6,319 nt of DNA from Acidobacteriaceae bacterium (GCA_003151875.1 PLYW01000349.1:1722-8040), one strand, 5' to 3'; positions 1 to 6,272 are shown, counted from the first letter of the stretch. Numbers and translations: made by a program. The notes: a model not told the origin generated them from the letters alone.

Positions 1-10
1 TGCTGTATCG

Positions 11-15
11 CCTCC
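11..15 (-). promoter_or_regulatory. possible Shine-Dalgarno of a gene beginning just outside the window
   Basis: On the minus strand a GGAGG reads from 15 to 11, downstream of the lipoprotein stop codon at 39-41, and leaves 10 nt to the window edge. That is a plausible distance for a start codon at or just beyond the edge, which would make the lipoprotein gene the first of a minus-strand operon. No start codon is visible inside the window, so this is only a suggestion. I see no convincing terminator in bases 1-38; an ACGGA/TCCGT inverted repeat (21-25 and 35-39) is too short and has no T-run. Confidence 0.2.
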
Positions 16-38
16 GGGCCACGGAAACTGGCGCTCCG

Positions 39-497
39 TTACGGTTGTTTCTGCAGGGCGTCGAGAAACTTCTGCGCCGCTTCCCGGCGATCGGGCGAGC
101 CGGAAGACGGAATCAGCGCCGGAACCTCGGCCGGACATGCCTTCACCGCCGAGCAGATGTTCACCGCATGCGCCATATCGGCCTGCAGGGTGGGATTCAG
201 ATCGGCATCCGCCAGCGCATCCATAATGACCAGGTCGGCATTGCTGAGATGGTTCTGCAGCAGATCGTGATAGTCACTCTCCACCGTCTGTATCACAATC
301 GGGTTGCCCGACGGCAAGCGCGGATTGCTGAGTTGAAACTCCACGATGCGGCGATCCATTTCGCTGCCGTAAGGGGAGCTGAGGTTGCGCGCCACCCGCA
401 CCACGGTGGTCTTCTTGGTCTTGGGCTTGCAGCCGCTGAGGCCGGCAAACGCGAGGATTGCCAGGACGGCAGAGATGAACTTGAGTCGCGACGCCAT
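39..497 (-). CDS. short exported lipoprotein, possibly related to ABC solute-binding proteins
   Basis: Predicted 152-residue lipoprotein. Starting at the ATG at 497 gives a clean lipoprotein signal: basic n-region (R4, K6), hydrophobic stretch from about residue 7 to 19, and lipobox L20-S21-G22-C23, so C23 would be lipidated. Residue +2 is Lys, so there is no Asp inner-membrane retention signal and the outer membrane is the likelier site. The mature part begins with a lysine-rich linker, then a beta strand (VVRVARNL), a DLVIMDA segment and a C-terminal stretch (PALIPSS, then EAAQKFLDALQ) reminiscent of the ends of extracellular solute-binding proteins. At 152 residues it is far shorter than the usual 250-450, so it would lack most of a two-lobed fold. 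Two cysteines (CSAVKAC) could pair. The frame stays open upstream to 584. A GGAGGT at 524-519 sits 3 nt before an in-frame GTG (515) and 15 nt before another (503), so the true start may be slightly upstream of 497. It is divergent from the gene at 673. Function unknown; the solute-binding link is a weak resemblance from memory. Confidence 0.8.
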   Translation of the reverse strand: MASRLKFISAVLAILAFAGLSGCKPKTKKTTVVRVARNLSSPYGSEMDRRIVEFQLSNPRLPSGNPIVIQTVESDYHDLLQNHLSNADLVIMDALADADLNPTLQADMAHAVNICSAVKACPAEVPALIPSSGSPDRREAAQKFLDALQKQP

Positions 498-672
498 GCA
501 CACATCATACCGCACTGGACCTCCGCGTCTGGTCTCCGCGGATCGAGCTGGCCGGGGAGAGGGCGCCCTCGGCCTTCGATTCATTCAATGTTTACTTAGG
601 CAGCTACCCTTTTAGCCTAGGATGGCTTCTTACTTATGGTAGTAACTGAGGGACCGTATCTAAGGGCCGAGT
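498..672. promoter_or_regulatory. divergent intergenic region, promoters expected but weak by eye
   Basis: This 175-bp gap separates two divergently read genes and so should hold promoters for both. Its right half is clearly AT-richer than the surroundings (about 581-645). On the plus strand a weak sigma70-like pair can be drawn, TTTAGC at 611-616 and TATGGT at 635-640 with an 18-nt spacer, but neither box is a good match. For the plus-strand gene an AAGGG at 662-666 lies 6 nt before the ATG at 673 and is a credible ribosome binding site. No operator or hairpin stands out. Confidence 0.3.
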
Positions 673-1695
673 ATGAAATCCGGTGGGGCGATTTGCTGCT
701 TGTGGTTGGGATTGTGCGCTTCGCCATGCTATGGGCAGCATTTGCCAAAGCTGCCACCGTCCGCAGCGAATGTCGAGTCGCAGACAGTCCCGGCGGCGTA
801 CTGGCAGTCGAATGCAGCACAGATTGCTTTCGTCCTCAACGTCCCAACGCGGGCCTTTAAATTGGACCGCTCGCCGATTGCTCCCGGTCTGCCGCCGAAC
901 AGCACGCTCGAACAAGCCATCCAGCCGCCGTCGCCGGGGGCCGTCTGCACCCAGCCTCTGCTAGCCAAAGTCGCCCACGCGTCTGGCAATGCGTTCGACC
1001 GCCTCGACTTCAGCGCCGCCGCCATCGGCTCGGCATTCACCCACGAAAACCTGGTGAAAATGGCACACAACTTCGTTCCCGGAGGAACGCTGCCCGACGC
1101 CCCTTTCTATGTGCCGCTCACCACGCAGCAAAAGTTTGACCTGTTTCTGCGGCGCAGCCATTCAGGCACCATGCTGGTAGATGTGCTTTCCGATTCCCTT
1201 TTTTCGCAGGCCACCGGCGCTTATCCGCGCTTTGGCGGAGGAATGGAAGGCTACGGCAATCGTTTTGCCGCATCGGTGGCGGGAGCGGAGGCGGGAGCGC
1301 TTTTCTCCGGCTTTGTTTTTCCGGCGCTACTGCACCAGGACCCGCGCTATTTTCCTTCGCGCCAGGACGACATCTCCGATCGCCTGGCTTATGCCGCCAG
1401 CCGCGTCATCGTTGGCCGCAGTGACAATGGCCGCACTGTGTTCAATTGGTCGGTCATCCTCAGCCAATTCACTCAGGCGGCAATCTCCAATGCCTACATT
1501 CCCTATCGCAATGAAAGCGTTGGGGGCACCGTGGAGAACGCGCTCGCCAACCTCGGTGGAGTTGCAGAGGCGAACATCCTGACAGAATTCTGGCCCGACA
1601 TCAAAGCCTTTCTCGGTAAGCACCGCCCGAAGCCGATGCATCGCGGACAGCAGAAACCAAGCGATATCAATTCCAGCCAGATCGCCCAGAAATAG
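673..1695 (+). CDS. secreted or outer-membrane-associated protein of unknown function (acidobacterial type)
   Basis: 340-residue protein with an N-terminal signal peptide: Lys2, a hydrophobic, Cys-rich core to about residue 19, and probable cleavage before Gln22 (CYG|Q). It lacks a proper lipobox. Residues about 22-90 are Pro/Ala/Ser-rich and probably disordered. The recognisable core is residues 187-227: a Gly-rich start (FGGGMEGYGNRF), a small-residue helix (AASVAGAEAGALFSGF) and the motif FPALLHQDPRYF. A second conserved-looking block lies near the C-terminus (about 270-315), with GGTVENALANLGGVAEANI followed by EFWPDIKAFL. I recall proteins with the LLHQDPRYF and EFWPDI signatures as a frequent uncharacterised family in Acidobacteriota; that is memory, not a search. 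The small-residue helices may pack in the outer membrane, but a beta-barrel is not evident. The start at 673 is supported by AAGGG 6 nt upstream and by the signal peptide. It is followed by a 230-bp gap, so it is probably not in the operon that starts at 1926. No enzymatic motif is visible. Confidence 0.85.
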   Translation: MKSGGAICCLWLGLCASPCYGQHLPKLPPSAANVESQTVPAAYWQSNAAQIAFVLNVPTRAFKLDRSPIAPGLPPNSTLEQAIQPPSPGAVCTQPLLAKVAHASGNAFDRLDFSAAAIGSAFTHENLVKMAHNFVPGGTLPDAPFYVPLTTQQKFDLFLRRSHSGTMLVDVLSDSLFSQATGAYPRFGGGMEGYGNRFAASVAGAEAGALFSGFVFPALLHQDPRYFPSRQDDISDRLAYAASRVIVGRSDNGRTVFNWSVILSQFTQAAISNAYIPYRNESVGGTVENALANLGGVAEANILTEFWPDIKAFLGKHRPKPMHRGQQKPSDINSSQIAQK

Positions 1696-1721
1696 CGCCA
1701 CCGTTGGAGCGGCCGCACCGC

Positions 1722-1751
1722 ATGACATTTGTCATCCTGCAGCATTGACAT
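1722..1751. promoter_or_regulatory. candidate operator: perfect palindrome plus a half-site
   Basis: ATGACATTTGTCAT at 1722-1735 is a perfect inverted repeat (6-bp arms ATGACA/TGTCAT, 2-bp centre). A second TGACAT begins at 1746, 23 bp after the TGACAT of the first, and its preceding T makes TTGACA (1745-1750), a consensus -35 hexamer. No acceptable -10 lies 16-18 bp downstream, so a sigma70 promoter cannot be called here. The position, upstream of an exporter operon and about 180 bp before the adaptor start, fits a dimeric regulator such as a NarL/LuxR-type response regulator. The regulator is not in the window and its identity is inference. The right part (TTGTCATCCTG) recurs near the window end, so the palindrome could instead be a fortuitous part of a dispersed repeat. 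Confidence 0.4.
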
Positions 1752-1813
1752 TCCACACTAGCGCCGCGCGCGGGACTCGGCGACAATCATCCCTGTCAAG
1801 CCGGAGTGCGAAA

Positions 1814-1894
1814 ATGGCTAAGCCTAAACCGGCGCCGGAACGCAGTAATCAGCGGCCGCGCTCTTCCCAACTTGCGGCAACAATGCGATGCTAG
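1814..1894 (+). CDS. possible 26-codon leader ORF upstream of the exporter operon
   Basis: An ATG at 1814 is preceded by GGAG (1803-1806) at a 7-nt spacing, a better initiation context than that of the adaptor gene itself. The frame runs 26 codons to a TAG at 1892-1894, ending 31 nt before the adaptor ATG at 1926. The peptide begins MAKPKPAPER and ends MRC; it is rich in Pro, Arg, Ser and Gln, with no hydrophobic segment. It could be a regulatory leader peptide, a remnant of a longer gene, or chance. I recognise no family. Confidence 0.3.
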   Translation: MAKPKPAPERSNQRPRSSQLAATMRC

Positions 1895-1925
1895 TAGCGC
1901 CGCCAGGGAGTGTTGGACACCATCT

Positions 1926-3128
1926 ATGCGGGACTTGAAAGACGAACTCGCATCGTTGCGGATCGAGCGGGACGCGCCGCGCCGGGGACGATGGCGCTGG
2001 CTGGTGATCTTGCTGCTGCTGGCCGTCGTCGCCGCCGGCGGACTGTACTTCGTGCGCGCCCGGCCTGTCTTCGGCGCCGTCGAGGTCCAAACCGTGCAGC
2101 CCAGCGTGCAAAGCGGCAGCGGGCCCATGGCAGGCACCCCAATTCTTACCGCCTCCGGCTATCTGGTGGCGCGCCGGCAATCGGTGGTGTCGTCGAAGAT
2201 CCAGGGACGAATCGGCCGGTTGCTGGTGGAAGAGGGCAGCGTGGTGAAGACCGGCGATGTTCTGGCGACGCTGGAAAACGAGGATTATGTGGCCGGCATC
2301 GCCAAGGCCAAGGCCGATATCGAGTACGCCAAGGCCGACCTGGCAGAGGCGCAGCGGCAAGAGCGATTGCAGGAGGGTCTGTTCCGCGACAAGGTAGTAT
2401 CGCAGGACGCGCTCGATGCCTCCAAAGCCAAGGTCGCCCTGGCCGCAGCCACCATCGAGCAGGACAAGGCTGCCTTGCAGATGCAGCAGGCCAACTACGA
2501 CTTCACCACCATTCGCGCGCCTTTCTCCGGCATCGTGGTGAAGAAGATGACGGAGGCGGGCGAGAGCGTCGCGCCCATTCCTCCGGGTGTGAACATCTCG
2601 ACGTCGTCGGGCGCCATCGTCGCCATCGCCGACATGAATTCATTGGAAGCCGAAGTGGACGTGAACGAGGCCAACGTGGCGCAGCTTCAGTCGGGGCAGC
2701 CCGCCGAGATCACGGTGCAGGCCATTCCCAACCATACTTACAAGGGAACGCTGCGCCAGATCATCCCCACCGCCGACCGCACCAAGGCGACGGTCACGGT
2801 GAAGACGGCAATCCTCGACAAGGACAAGTACCTGAAGCCGGAGATGAGTTGCAACGTCACGTTTTTGCAGCCGCCGAAGCGAGCGGAAAAAACGACGGCC
2901 GAGCCCAGGCGCATTGTGACCATTCCGAAGGACACAATCGTTACGCGTGACGGCAAGTCGGTAGTGTTCCAGGTTGAGGACAGGAAGGTCCATCAGCTCC
3001 CGGTGGTGACCGGAGCCGATCTGCGCGGGGGAGTCATCGTTACCAGCGGGCTGGTGGGATCAGAGACGCTGGTGAGTAATCCTCCGGACAAGCTGAGGGA
3101 TGGCGATTCGGTGAAGGTGAAGAGCTAA
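1926..3128 (+). CDS. periplasmic adaptor (membrane fusion protein) of a MacAB-type ABC exporter
   Basis: 400-residue HlyD/MacA-family adaptor that should link an inner-membrane ABC permease to an outer-membrane channel. Order of parts: a charged cytosolic start (MRDLKDELASLRIERD, possibly helical), one membrane anchor at about 25-43, first lipoyl half-motif at about 75-118 (ASGYLVAR, then GRIGRLLVEEGSVVKTGDVL), alpha-helical hairpin at about 121-190 rich in Ala/Lys/Gln/Glu, second lipoyl half at about 194-215 (TTIRAPFSGIVV, then EAGESV), beta-barrel at about 230-315, and membrane-proximal domain to the end (IPKDTIVTRDGKSVVFQV; GSETLVSNPPDKLRDGDSV). Length is normal for MacA/YknX/DevB relatives. 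The frame stays open from a GTG at 1806, but the stretch before residue 1 is unlike the family and interrupts the expected N-in anchor layout, so 1926 is preferred. The nearest SD-like motif, AGGGAG at 1905-1910, is rather far (15 nt). It is the first gene of the exporter operon, with the ATPase gene 18 nt downstream. Substrate unknown. Confidence 0.93.
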   Translation: MRDLKDELASLRIERDAPRRGRWRWLVILLLLAVVAAGGLYFVRARPVFGAVEVQTVQPSVQSGSGPMAGTPILTASGYLVARRQSVVSSKIQGRIGRLLVEEGSVVKTGDVLATLENEDYVAGIAKAKADIEYAKADLAEAQRQERLQEGLFRDKVVSQDALDASKAKVALAAATIEQDKAALQMQQANYDFTTIRAPFSGIVVKKMTEAGESVAPIPPGVNISTSSGAIVAIADMNSLEAEVDVNEANVAQLQSGQPAEITVQAIPNHTYKGTLRQIIPTADRTKATVTVKTAILDKDKYLKPEMSCNVTFLQPPKRAEKTTAEPRRIVTIPKDTIVTRDGKSVVFQVEDRKVHQLPVVTGADLRGGVIVTSGLVGSETLVSNPPDKLRDGDSVKVKS

Positions 3129-3146
3129 GCAAACTTTGGAGAGATC

Positions 3147-3845
3147 ATGAGTGCAACCGAAGTGGCCAACAAGACTACCGCGGTCAGCGTGCAGAACGTT
3201 CGCAAGTTTTACCAACGCGACACGATGCAGATCAAGGTGCTGGACGGCCTGAACCTGGAGGTGCCGCAGGGCGAATTCCTGGCGCTGATGGGGCCGTCGG
3301 GCTCTGGCAAGACTACGTTGTTGAACCTGATCGCGGGAATTGACCGCGCCACCTCAGGCCGCGTGTTGGTCGCCGGAACCGAACTCGGCACGCTTTCAGA
3401 AGGCCAGCTCGCCAAATGGCGCAGCCGTAACGTCGGCTTCATCTTCCAGTTCTACAACCTCATTCCCGTGCTGAACGCGCTGGAAAATGTCGAGCTGCCG
3501 CTGCTGCTCAGCCCGCTGTCGAAGCGCGAGCGTCGCGAGCGCGCCATGACCGCGCTGCGTATTGTCGGACTGGCCGACCGCTCCAAGCATTACCCGGGCC
3601 AACTTTCCGGCGGACAGGAGCAGCGCGTCGCCATCGCGCGCGCCGTGGTCACCGACCCGACGGTGCTGGTGGCCGATGAGCCTACCGGTGACCTCGACCA
3701 TCAGAGCGCGGAGGAAATCCTCGACCTGATGCAGACCTTCAACAAGGAGTTCGGCAAGACCATCGTGATGGTGACTCACGATCCCCGAGCGGCTGCGCGG
3801 GCGCACGTTCAGCGCCATCTGGACAAGGGAGTGCTGACCAACTGA
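3147..3845 (+). CDS. ABC exporter ATPase subunit (LolD/MacB class)
   Basis: 232-residue stand-alone nucleotide-binding subunit that hydrolyses ATP on the cytosolic face to drive the permeases encoded next to it. All ABC motifs are intact: Walker A GPSGSGKTT at 49-57, Q-loop Gln101 (GFIFQFYNLIP), signature LSGGQ at 153-157 followed by EQR, Walker B with VLVADEP at 173-179 and catalytic Glu178, D-loop GDLD at 181-184, and H-loop His211 (VTHD). The FQFYNLIP segment and about 230-residue length are typical of the LolD/MacB/FtsE group that works with FtsX-fold permeases. The start is supported by GGAGAG at 3138-3143 just ahead of the ATG. It lies 18 nt after the adaptor gene and 1 nt before the permease gene, so translational coupling is likely. 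The family assignment is secure; the transported substrate is not determinable. Confidence 0.97.
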   Translation: MSATEVANKTTAVSVQNVRKFYQRDTMQIKVLDGLNLEVPQGEFLALMGPSGSGKTTLLNLIAGIDRATSGRVLVAGTELGTLSEGQLAKWRSRNVGFIFQFYNLIPVLNALENVELPLLLSPLSKRERRERAMTALRIVGLADRSKHYPGQLSGGQEQRVAIARAVVTDPTVLVADEPTGDLDHQSAEEILDLMQTFNKEFGKTIVMVTHDPRAAARAHVQRHLDKGVLTN

Positions 3846-3846
3846 C

Positions 3847-5001
3847 ATGAAATTCGCGCCGCTCATTCTCAAACATCTGCGCAAGAATTGGCTCCGCACG
3901 CTCAGCACCGTGCTGGCGATGGCGGTCTGCATCTTCCTCATCTGCACGCTGCAAACGGTGGTGGACGCGGTGAACTATGGCTTGCATCTGGGCAACGCCT
4001 CGCGCCTGGTGACCCGCCATTATGTAAGCCTGGTCTTCAATCTGCCCAATTCCTACAAGAACAAGATCGCGGCCATTCCCGGCGTGCAAAACACCACCAT
4101 CGTCAACTGGTTTGGCGGCATGTATCGCGGCGACATGAAGTACTTCTTCCCCAACATGGCGGTTGAGCCGGAAGCCTTCCTGCAGATTTATCCGGAGATC
4201 ATGCTGCCGGAAGACCAGAAGCAGGCGTGGTTTCACGATGGGCGAGGTTGCATCGTCGGGCGAAAGCTCGCTGAAAAATGGAGCTGGAAGGTCGGCGACC
4301 ACTTTCAGTTGGAAAGCTTCATCCCGCCGTACCGCGTGGGCAAGCCCTTCGACTTTATCGTGGATGGAATCTACGACACCGACACGGTGAAGTATCCCGG
4401 CACCGATCTGAGCGCCATGTACTTCAACTACAAGTACCTCTACGAAGCCACCGGGCAGAGGGCCGGCATCGGCACGTTGACGCTTTTGATTGATGACCCC
4501 AAGAACGCGGGCCGCATCAGCAAGGCCATCGACGCCGAATTTGAAAACAGCGATGTCCAAACCAAGACCGAGACCGAGCAGGCCTTCCGCGCCAGCTTTA
4601 TCGCCATGGCGGGAAATCTGGCGCTGCTGCTCAACGGCATCGGTCTGGCGGTGGCGTTCACCATCCTGCTGGTGACGGCGAACACCATGAGCATCGCCGT
4701 CCGCGAACGCCAGCAGGAAATTGGCGTGCTCAAGACGCTGGGGTTCCCGAGCGGTCTGGTCATGGCGCTGGTGCTGATTGAAGCGCTGCTGCTGGGATTG
4801 ATGGGCGGGGCGCTCGGCCTGATCTTGGCCGGAGGCGCGATCCATGCATTGCCCAACGTTCCCTTCATCGGCGACGTGGTGCGTCAGTTCCCCGGACTGG
4901 GATTGTCGCCCAGAATTGTTTCCTATGGACTGGGTGCAGCGCTGCTGCTGGGACTGTGGCTGGCTTGGTGCCGGCGCTGCTGGCGTATCGCGCCCGTATA
5001 A
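3847..5001 (+). CDS. ABC exporter permease 1 (FtsX/MacB type), frameshifted near its 3' end
   Basis: Inner-membrane permease of the exporter. As written it is 384 residues: TM1 at about 18-38, a large periplasmic MacB-type core domain at about 40-250, TM2 at about 257-279, TM3 at about 303-328 and a fourth hydrophobic segment from about 359. The conserved FtsX cytosolic loop follows TM2 (VRERQQEIGVLKTLGF, 285-300), which in this family contacts the ATPase. After residue 370 the frame yields WLAWCRRCWRIAPV and stops at 4999-5001. In the alternative frame, reached by adding one G next to 4956, the sequence continues as VAGL then VPALLAYRARITEVLRQV, a normal ending for these permeases, and stops at 5022-5024 for a 392-residue product. 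As written, TM4 is cut part-way and the conserved C-terminal cytosolic tail is lost. The ATG at 3847 sits 1 nt after the ATPase stop. There is no fused ATPase domain, unlike true MacB. The permease identity is secure; whether the gene is intact depends on the frameshift. Confidence 0.93.
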   Translation: MKFAPLILKHLRKNWLRTLSTVLAMAVCIFLICTLQTVVDAVNYGLHLGNASRLVTRHYVSLVFNLPNSYKNKIAAIPGVQNTTIVNWFGGMYRGDMKYFFPNMAVEPEAFLQIYPEIMLPEDQKQAWFHDGRGCIVGRKLAEKWSWKVGDHFQLESFIPPYRVGKPFDFIVDGIYDTDTVKYPGTDLSAMYFNYKYLYEATGQRAGIGTLTLLIDDPKNAGRISKAIDAEFENSDVQTKTETEQAFRASFIAMAGNLALLLNGIGLAVAFTILLVTANTMSIAVRERQQEIGVLKTLGFPSGLVMALVLIEALLLGLMGGALGLILAGGAIHALPNVPFIGDVVRQFPGLGLSPRIVSYGLGAALLLGLWLAWCRRCWRIAPV

Positions 5002-5024
5002 CCGAAGTGTTGAGGCAAGTGTGA
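4957..5024 (+). other. out-of-frame C-terminal coding remnant of permease 1
   Basis: Read with one extra G before 4957, this segment codes for the last 22 residues expected of the permease (valine 371, alanine, glycine and so on, ending RITEVLRQV) and ends with TGA at 5022-5024. That stop shares its A with the ATG of the next gene (TGATG). The family-like tail and the tight stop/start overlap together show that the ancestral reading frame ran through here. No slippery heptamer or stimulatory structure for programmed -1 frameshifting is visible at 4945-4970. Confidence 0.85.
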
Positions 5025-6190
5025 TGGCGCTTCCTCTCAGCTACAACGTTCGCAACCTGCGGGCCCGCTGGAAAGTCACATTGCTGGCCATCTTCGGCAT
5101 TGCCCTGGTGGTCGCGGCGTTTGTGACGATTCTGTCGATGGCCCGCGGCTTCAACATCGCTTTGAGTTCCACCGGTTCCGACAACAATGCGATTGTGACC
5201 CAGCGCGGCTCCATGTCGGAGCTGACCTCGTGGATCGACATTGGCAATGCCAACCTGATCGCGGTCGATCCGCGGGTCGCGCGCGGCGCTGACGGCAAGC
5301 CCCTGGCTTCGTGCGAAGTCGTCGTCATCACCACCCGCCCCAGAAAAGGGACCAACATCCCCACCAACATCACCTTCCGCGGGGTGACGCCCACCGCCTT
5401 CAACGTGCGCAACAACATCAAGGTTGTCGAGGGCAGAACGTTCACGCCCGGTCTGTTCGAGGTGATTGTCGGCAAGCGGATCGCCGACCGCGTGAGCGGG
5501 GTGGACATCGGCTCGACCATTAACATTCAGCGCAAGAATTGGAAAGTGGTGGGACTGTTCGCCGCCGAGGACAGCTCGTTCGAGAGCGAGATCTGGGGCG
5601 ACTATGACGCCATGGCGCCGGCCATTGGCCGCAATGGCGGCTGCGAGTCGCTGACCGTGCGCCTCACGAACCCAACCGTACTTGCGTCGTTCGATAAAGA
5701 CATCCGCGGCAACCCGCAGGTCCAGGTGCAGGCCGACTCGGAGAAGAAATACTACGAGAACCTGGCTGGAAGCGTGGCCACGGCGCTGATCATGCTGGCG
5801 TCGTTCGTCGCCATCGTGATGGGCATCGGCGCGGTGTTTGGCGCCATGAACACCATGTACGCCATCGTTTCGCAGCGCACTCGCGAGATCGGCACGCTGC
5901 GCGCGCTCGGCTTCTCGCGCTTCAGCATCCTGTTTTCGTTTGTGATGGAATCGGTGCTGCTCGCCATCATCGGAGGAGTGCTGGGCTGCCTGATCGCCTT
6001 GCCGATGAACGGCTACACCGCCGCCACCGGAACCAACGCTTTCAGCGAACTCGCATTCGCCTTCAAGGTCACGCCAGGGCTGCTGATCATCGGGCTCAGC
6101 TTCGCCGTGCTGATGGGATTCGTCGGCGGCCTGCCGCCGGCCTTCCGCGCCGCCAGAATGCCAATCACGCGCGCGCTAAGGGAAGCGTAG
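5024..6190 (+). CDS. ABC exporter permease 2 (FtsX/MacB type)
   Basis: 388-residue inner-membrane permease, paralogous to but clearly different from the upstream one, so the pair probably forms a heterodimer as in LolC/LolE rather than the MacB homodimer. TM1 at about 17-38 follows a basic start (NVRNLRARWK). A periplasmic domain spans about 40-250 (FRGVTPTAFNVRNNIKVVEGR; FEVIVGKRIADRV). TM2 lies at about 253-275, then the FtsX loop VSQRTREIGTLRALGFSR at 282-299, TM3 at about 302-326 and TM4 at about 350-372, followed by the typical tail PPAFRAARMPITRALREA. Length is normal. The frame is open back to 4844, but that extension is only a shadow of permease 1; the ATG at 5024 gives the family-like N-terminus, has GAGG at 5012-5015 as ribosome binding site, and overlaps the restored stop of permease 1. 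It is the last gene of the operon in this window. Confidence 0.95.
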   Translation: MALPLSYNVRNLRARWKVTLLAIFGIALVVAAFVTILSMARGFNIALSSTGSDNNAIVTQRGSMSELTSWIDIGNANLIAVDPRVARGADGKPLASCEVVVITTRPRKGTNIPTNITFRGVTPTAFNVRNNIKVVEGRTFTPGLFEVIVGKRIADRVSGVDIGSTINIQRKNWKVVGLFAAEDSSFESEIWGDYDAMAPAIGRNGGCESLTVRLTNPTVLASFDKDIRGNPQVQVQADSEKKYYENLAGSVATALIMLASFVAIVMGIGAVFGAMNTMYAIVSQRTREIGTLRALGFSRFSILFSFVMESVLLAIIGGVLGCLIALPMNGYTAATGTNAFSELAFAFKVTPGLLIIGLSFAVLMGFVGGLPPAFRAARMPITRALREA

Positions 6191-6196
6191 GAAGCG

Positions 6197-6245
6197 GGGG
6201 TCAGGGGTCAGGGGTTAGGGGCTAGGGGTCAGGGGTTAGGGGCTA
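6197..6245 (+). repeat. seven tandem G4N3 heptads, G-quadruplex candidate
   Basis: Seven uninterrupted heptads GGGG+NNN begin 7 nt after the permease 2 stop codon. The spacers are TCA, TCA, TTA, CTA, TCA, TTA, CTA, so units 2-4 (6204-6224) and units 5-7 (6225-6245) form an exact 21-bp duplication. Seven G4 tracts separated by 3-nt loops are an ideal intramolecular G-quadruplex pattern, with the G strand in the sense orientation of the exporter mRNA. The array is followed by GTTTT. Similar arrays are, from memory, scattered in acidobacterial intergenic DNA. Confidence 0.95.
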
Positions 6246-6251
6246 GTTTTA

Positions 6252-6272
6252 AGTTTCGAGTTTCGAGTTTCA
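6252..6272 (+). repeat. three tandem AGTTTCG heptads
   Basis: AGTTTCG occurs at 6252-6258 and 6259-6265, then AGTTTCA at 6266-6272; a more divergent fourth unit (GCTTCGA, 6273-6279) may follow. The unit length of 7 matches that of the G-run array just upstream although the sequence is unrelated. The downstream CGAACTT (6283-6289) can pair imperfectly with AAGTTTCG (6251-6258), but this is not a convincing terminator. The remaining bases to 6319 hold no gene I can support. Confidence 0.85.

Noticed and set aside
293..508. ATG at 508 on the minus strand, 10 nt after a GGAGGT, in another frame than the lipoprotein
   Set aside because: The spacing is good, but the 71-residue product is Ser/Arg/Ala-rich composition noise and overlaps the well-supported lipoprotein frame.
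45..599. 184-codon plus-strand open frame opposite the lipoprotein gene
   Set aside because: It is rich in Arg/His with no domain or signal, and lies antisense to a gene with a clear lipobox; such frames are common in GC-rich DNA.
1709..1716. GCGGCCGC palindrome after the gene ending at 1695, as part of a terminator
   Set aside because: There is no loop and no T-run follows; it is simply a GC-rich palindrome.
1910..2950. 346-codon plus-strand frame inside the adaptor gene
   Set aside because: Its Arg/Gly/His-rich product is typical of a shifted frame; the overlapping frame carries a complete membrane fusion protein.
3739..4845. 368-codon minus-strand frame opposite permease 1
   Set aside because: The His/Gln/Arg-rich, low-complexity product has no recognisable fold, and the plus strand has an obvious permease.
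4945..4975. Programmed ribosomal frameshift in permease 1
   Set aside because: No X XXY YYZ slippery heptamer, no internal Shine-Dalgarno at a suitable spacing and no evident downstream hairpin; a lost G explains the data more simply.
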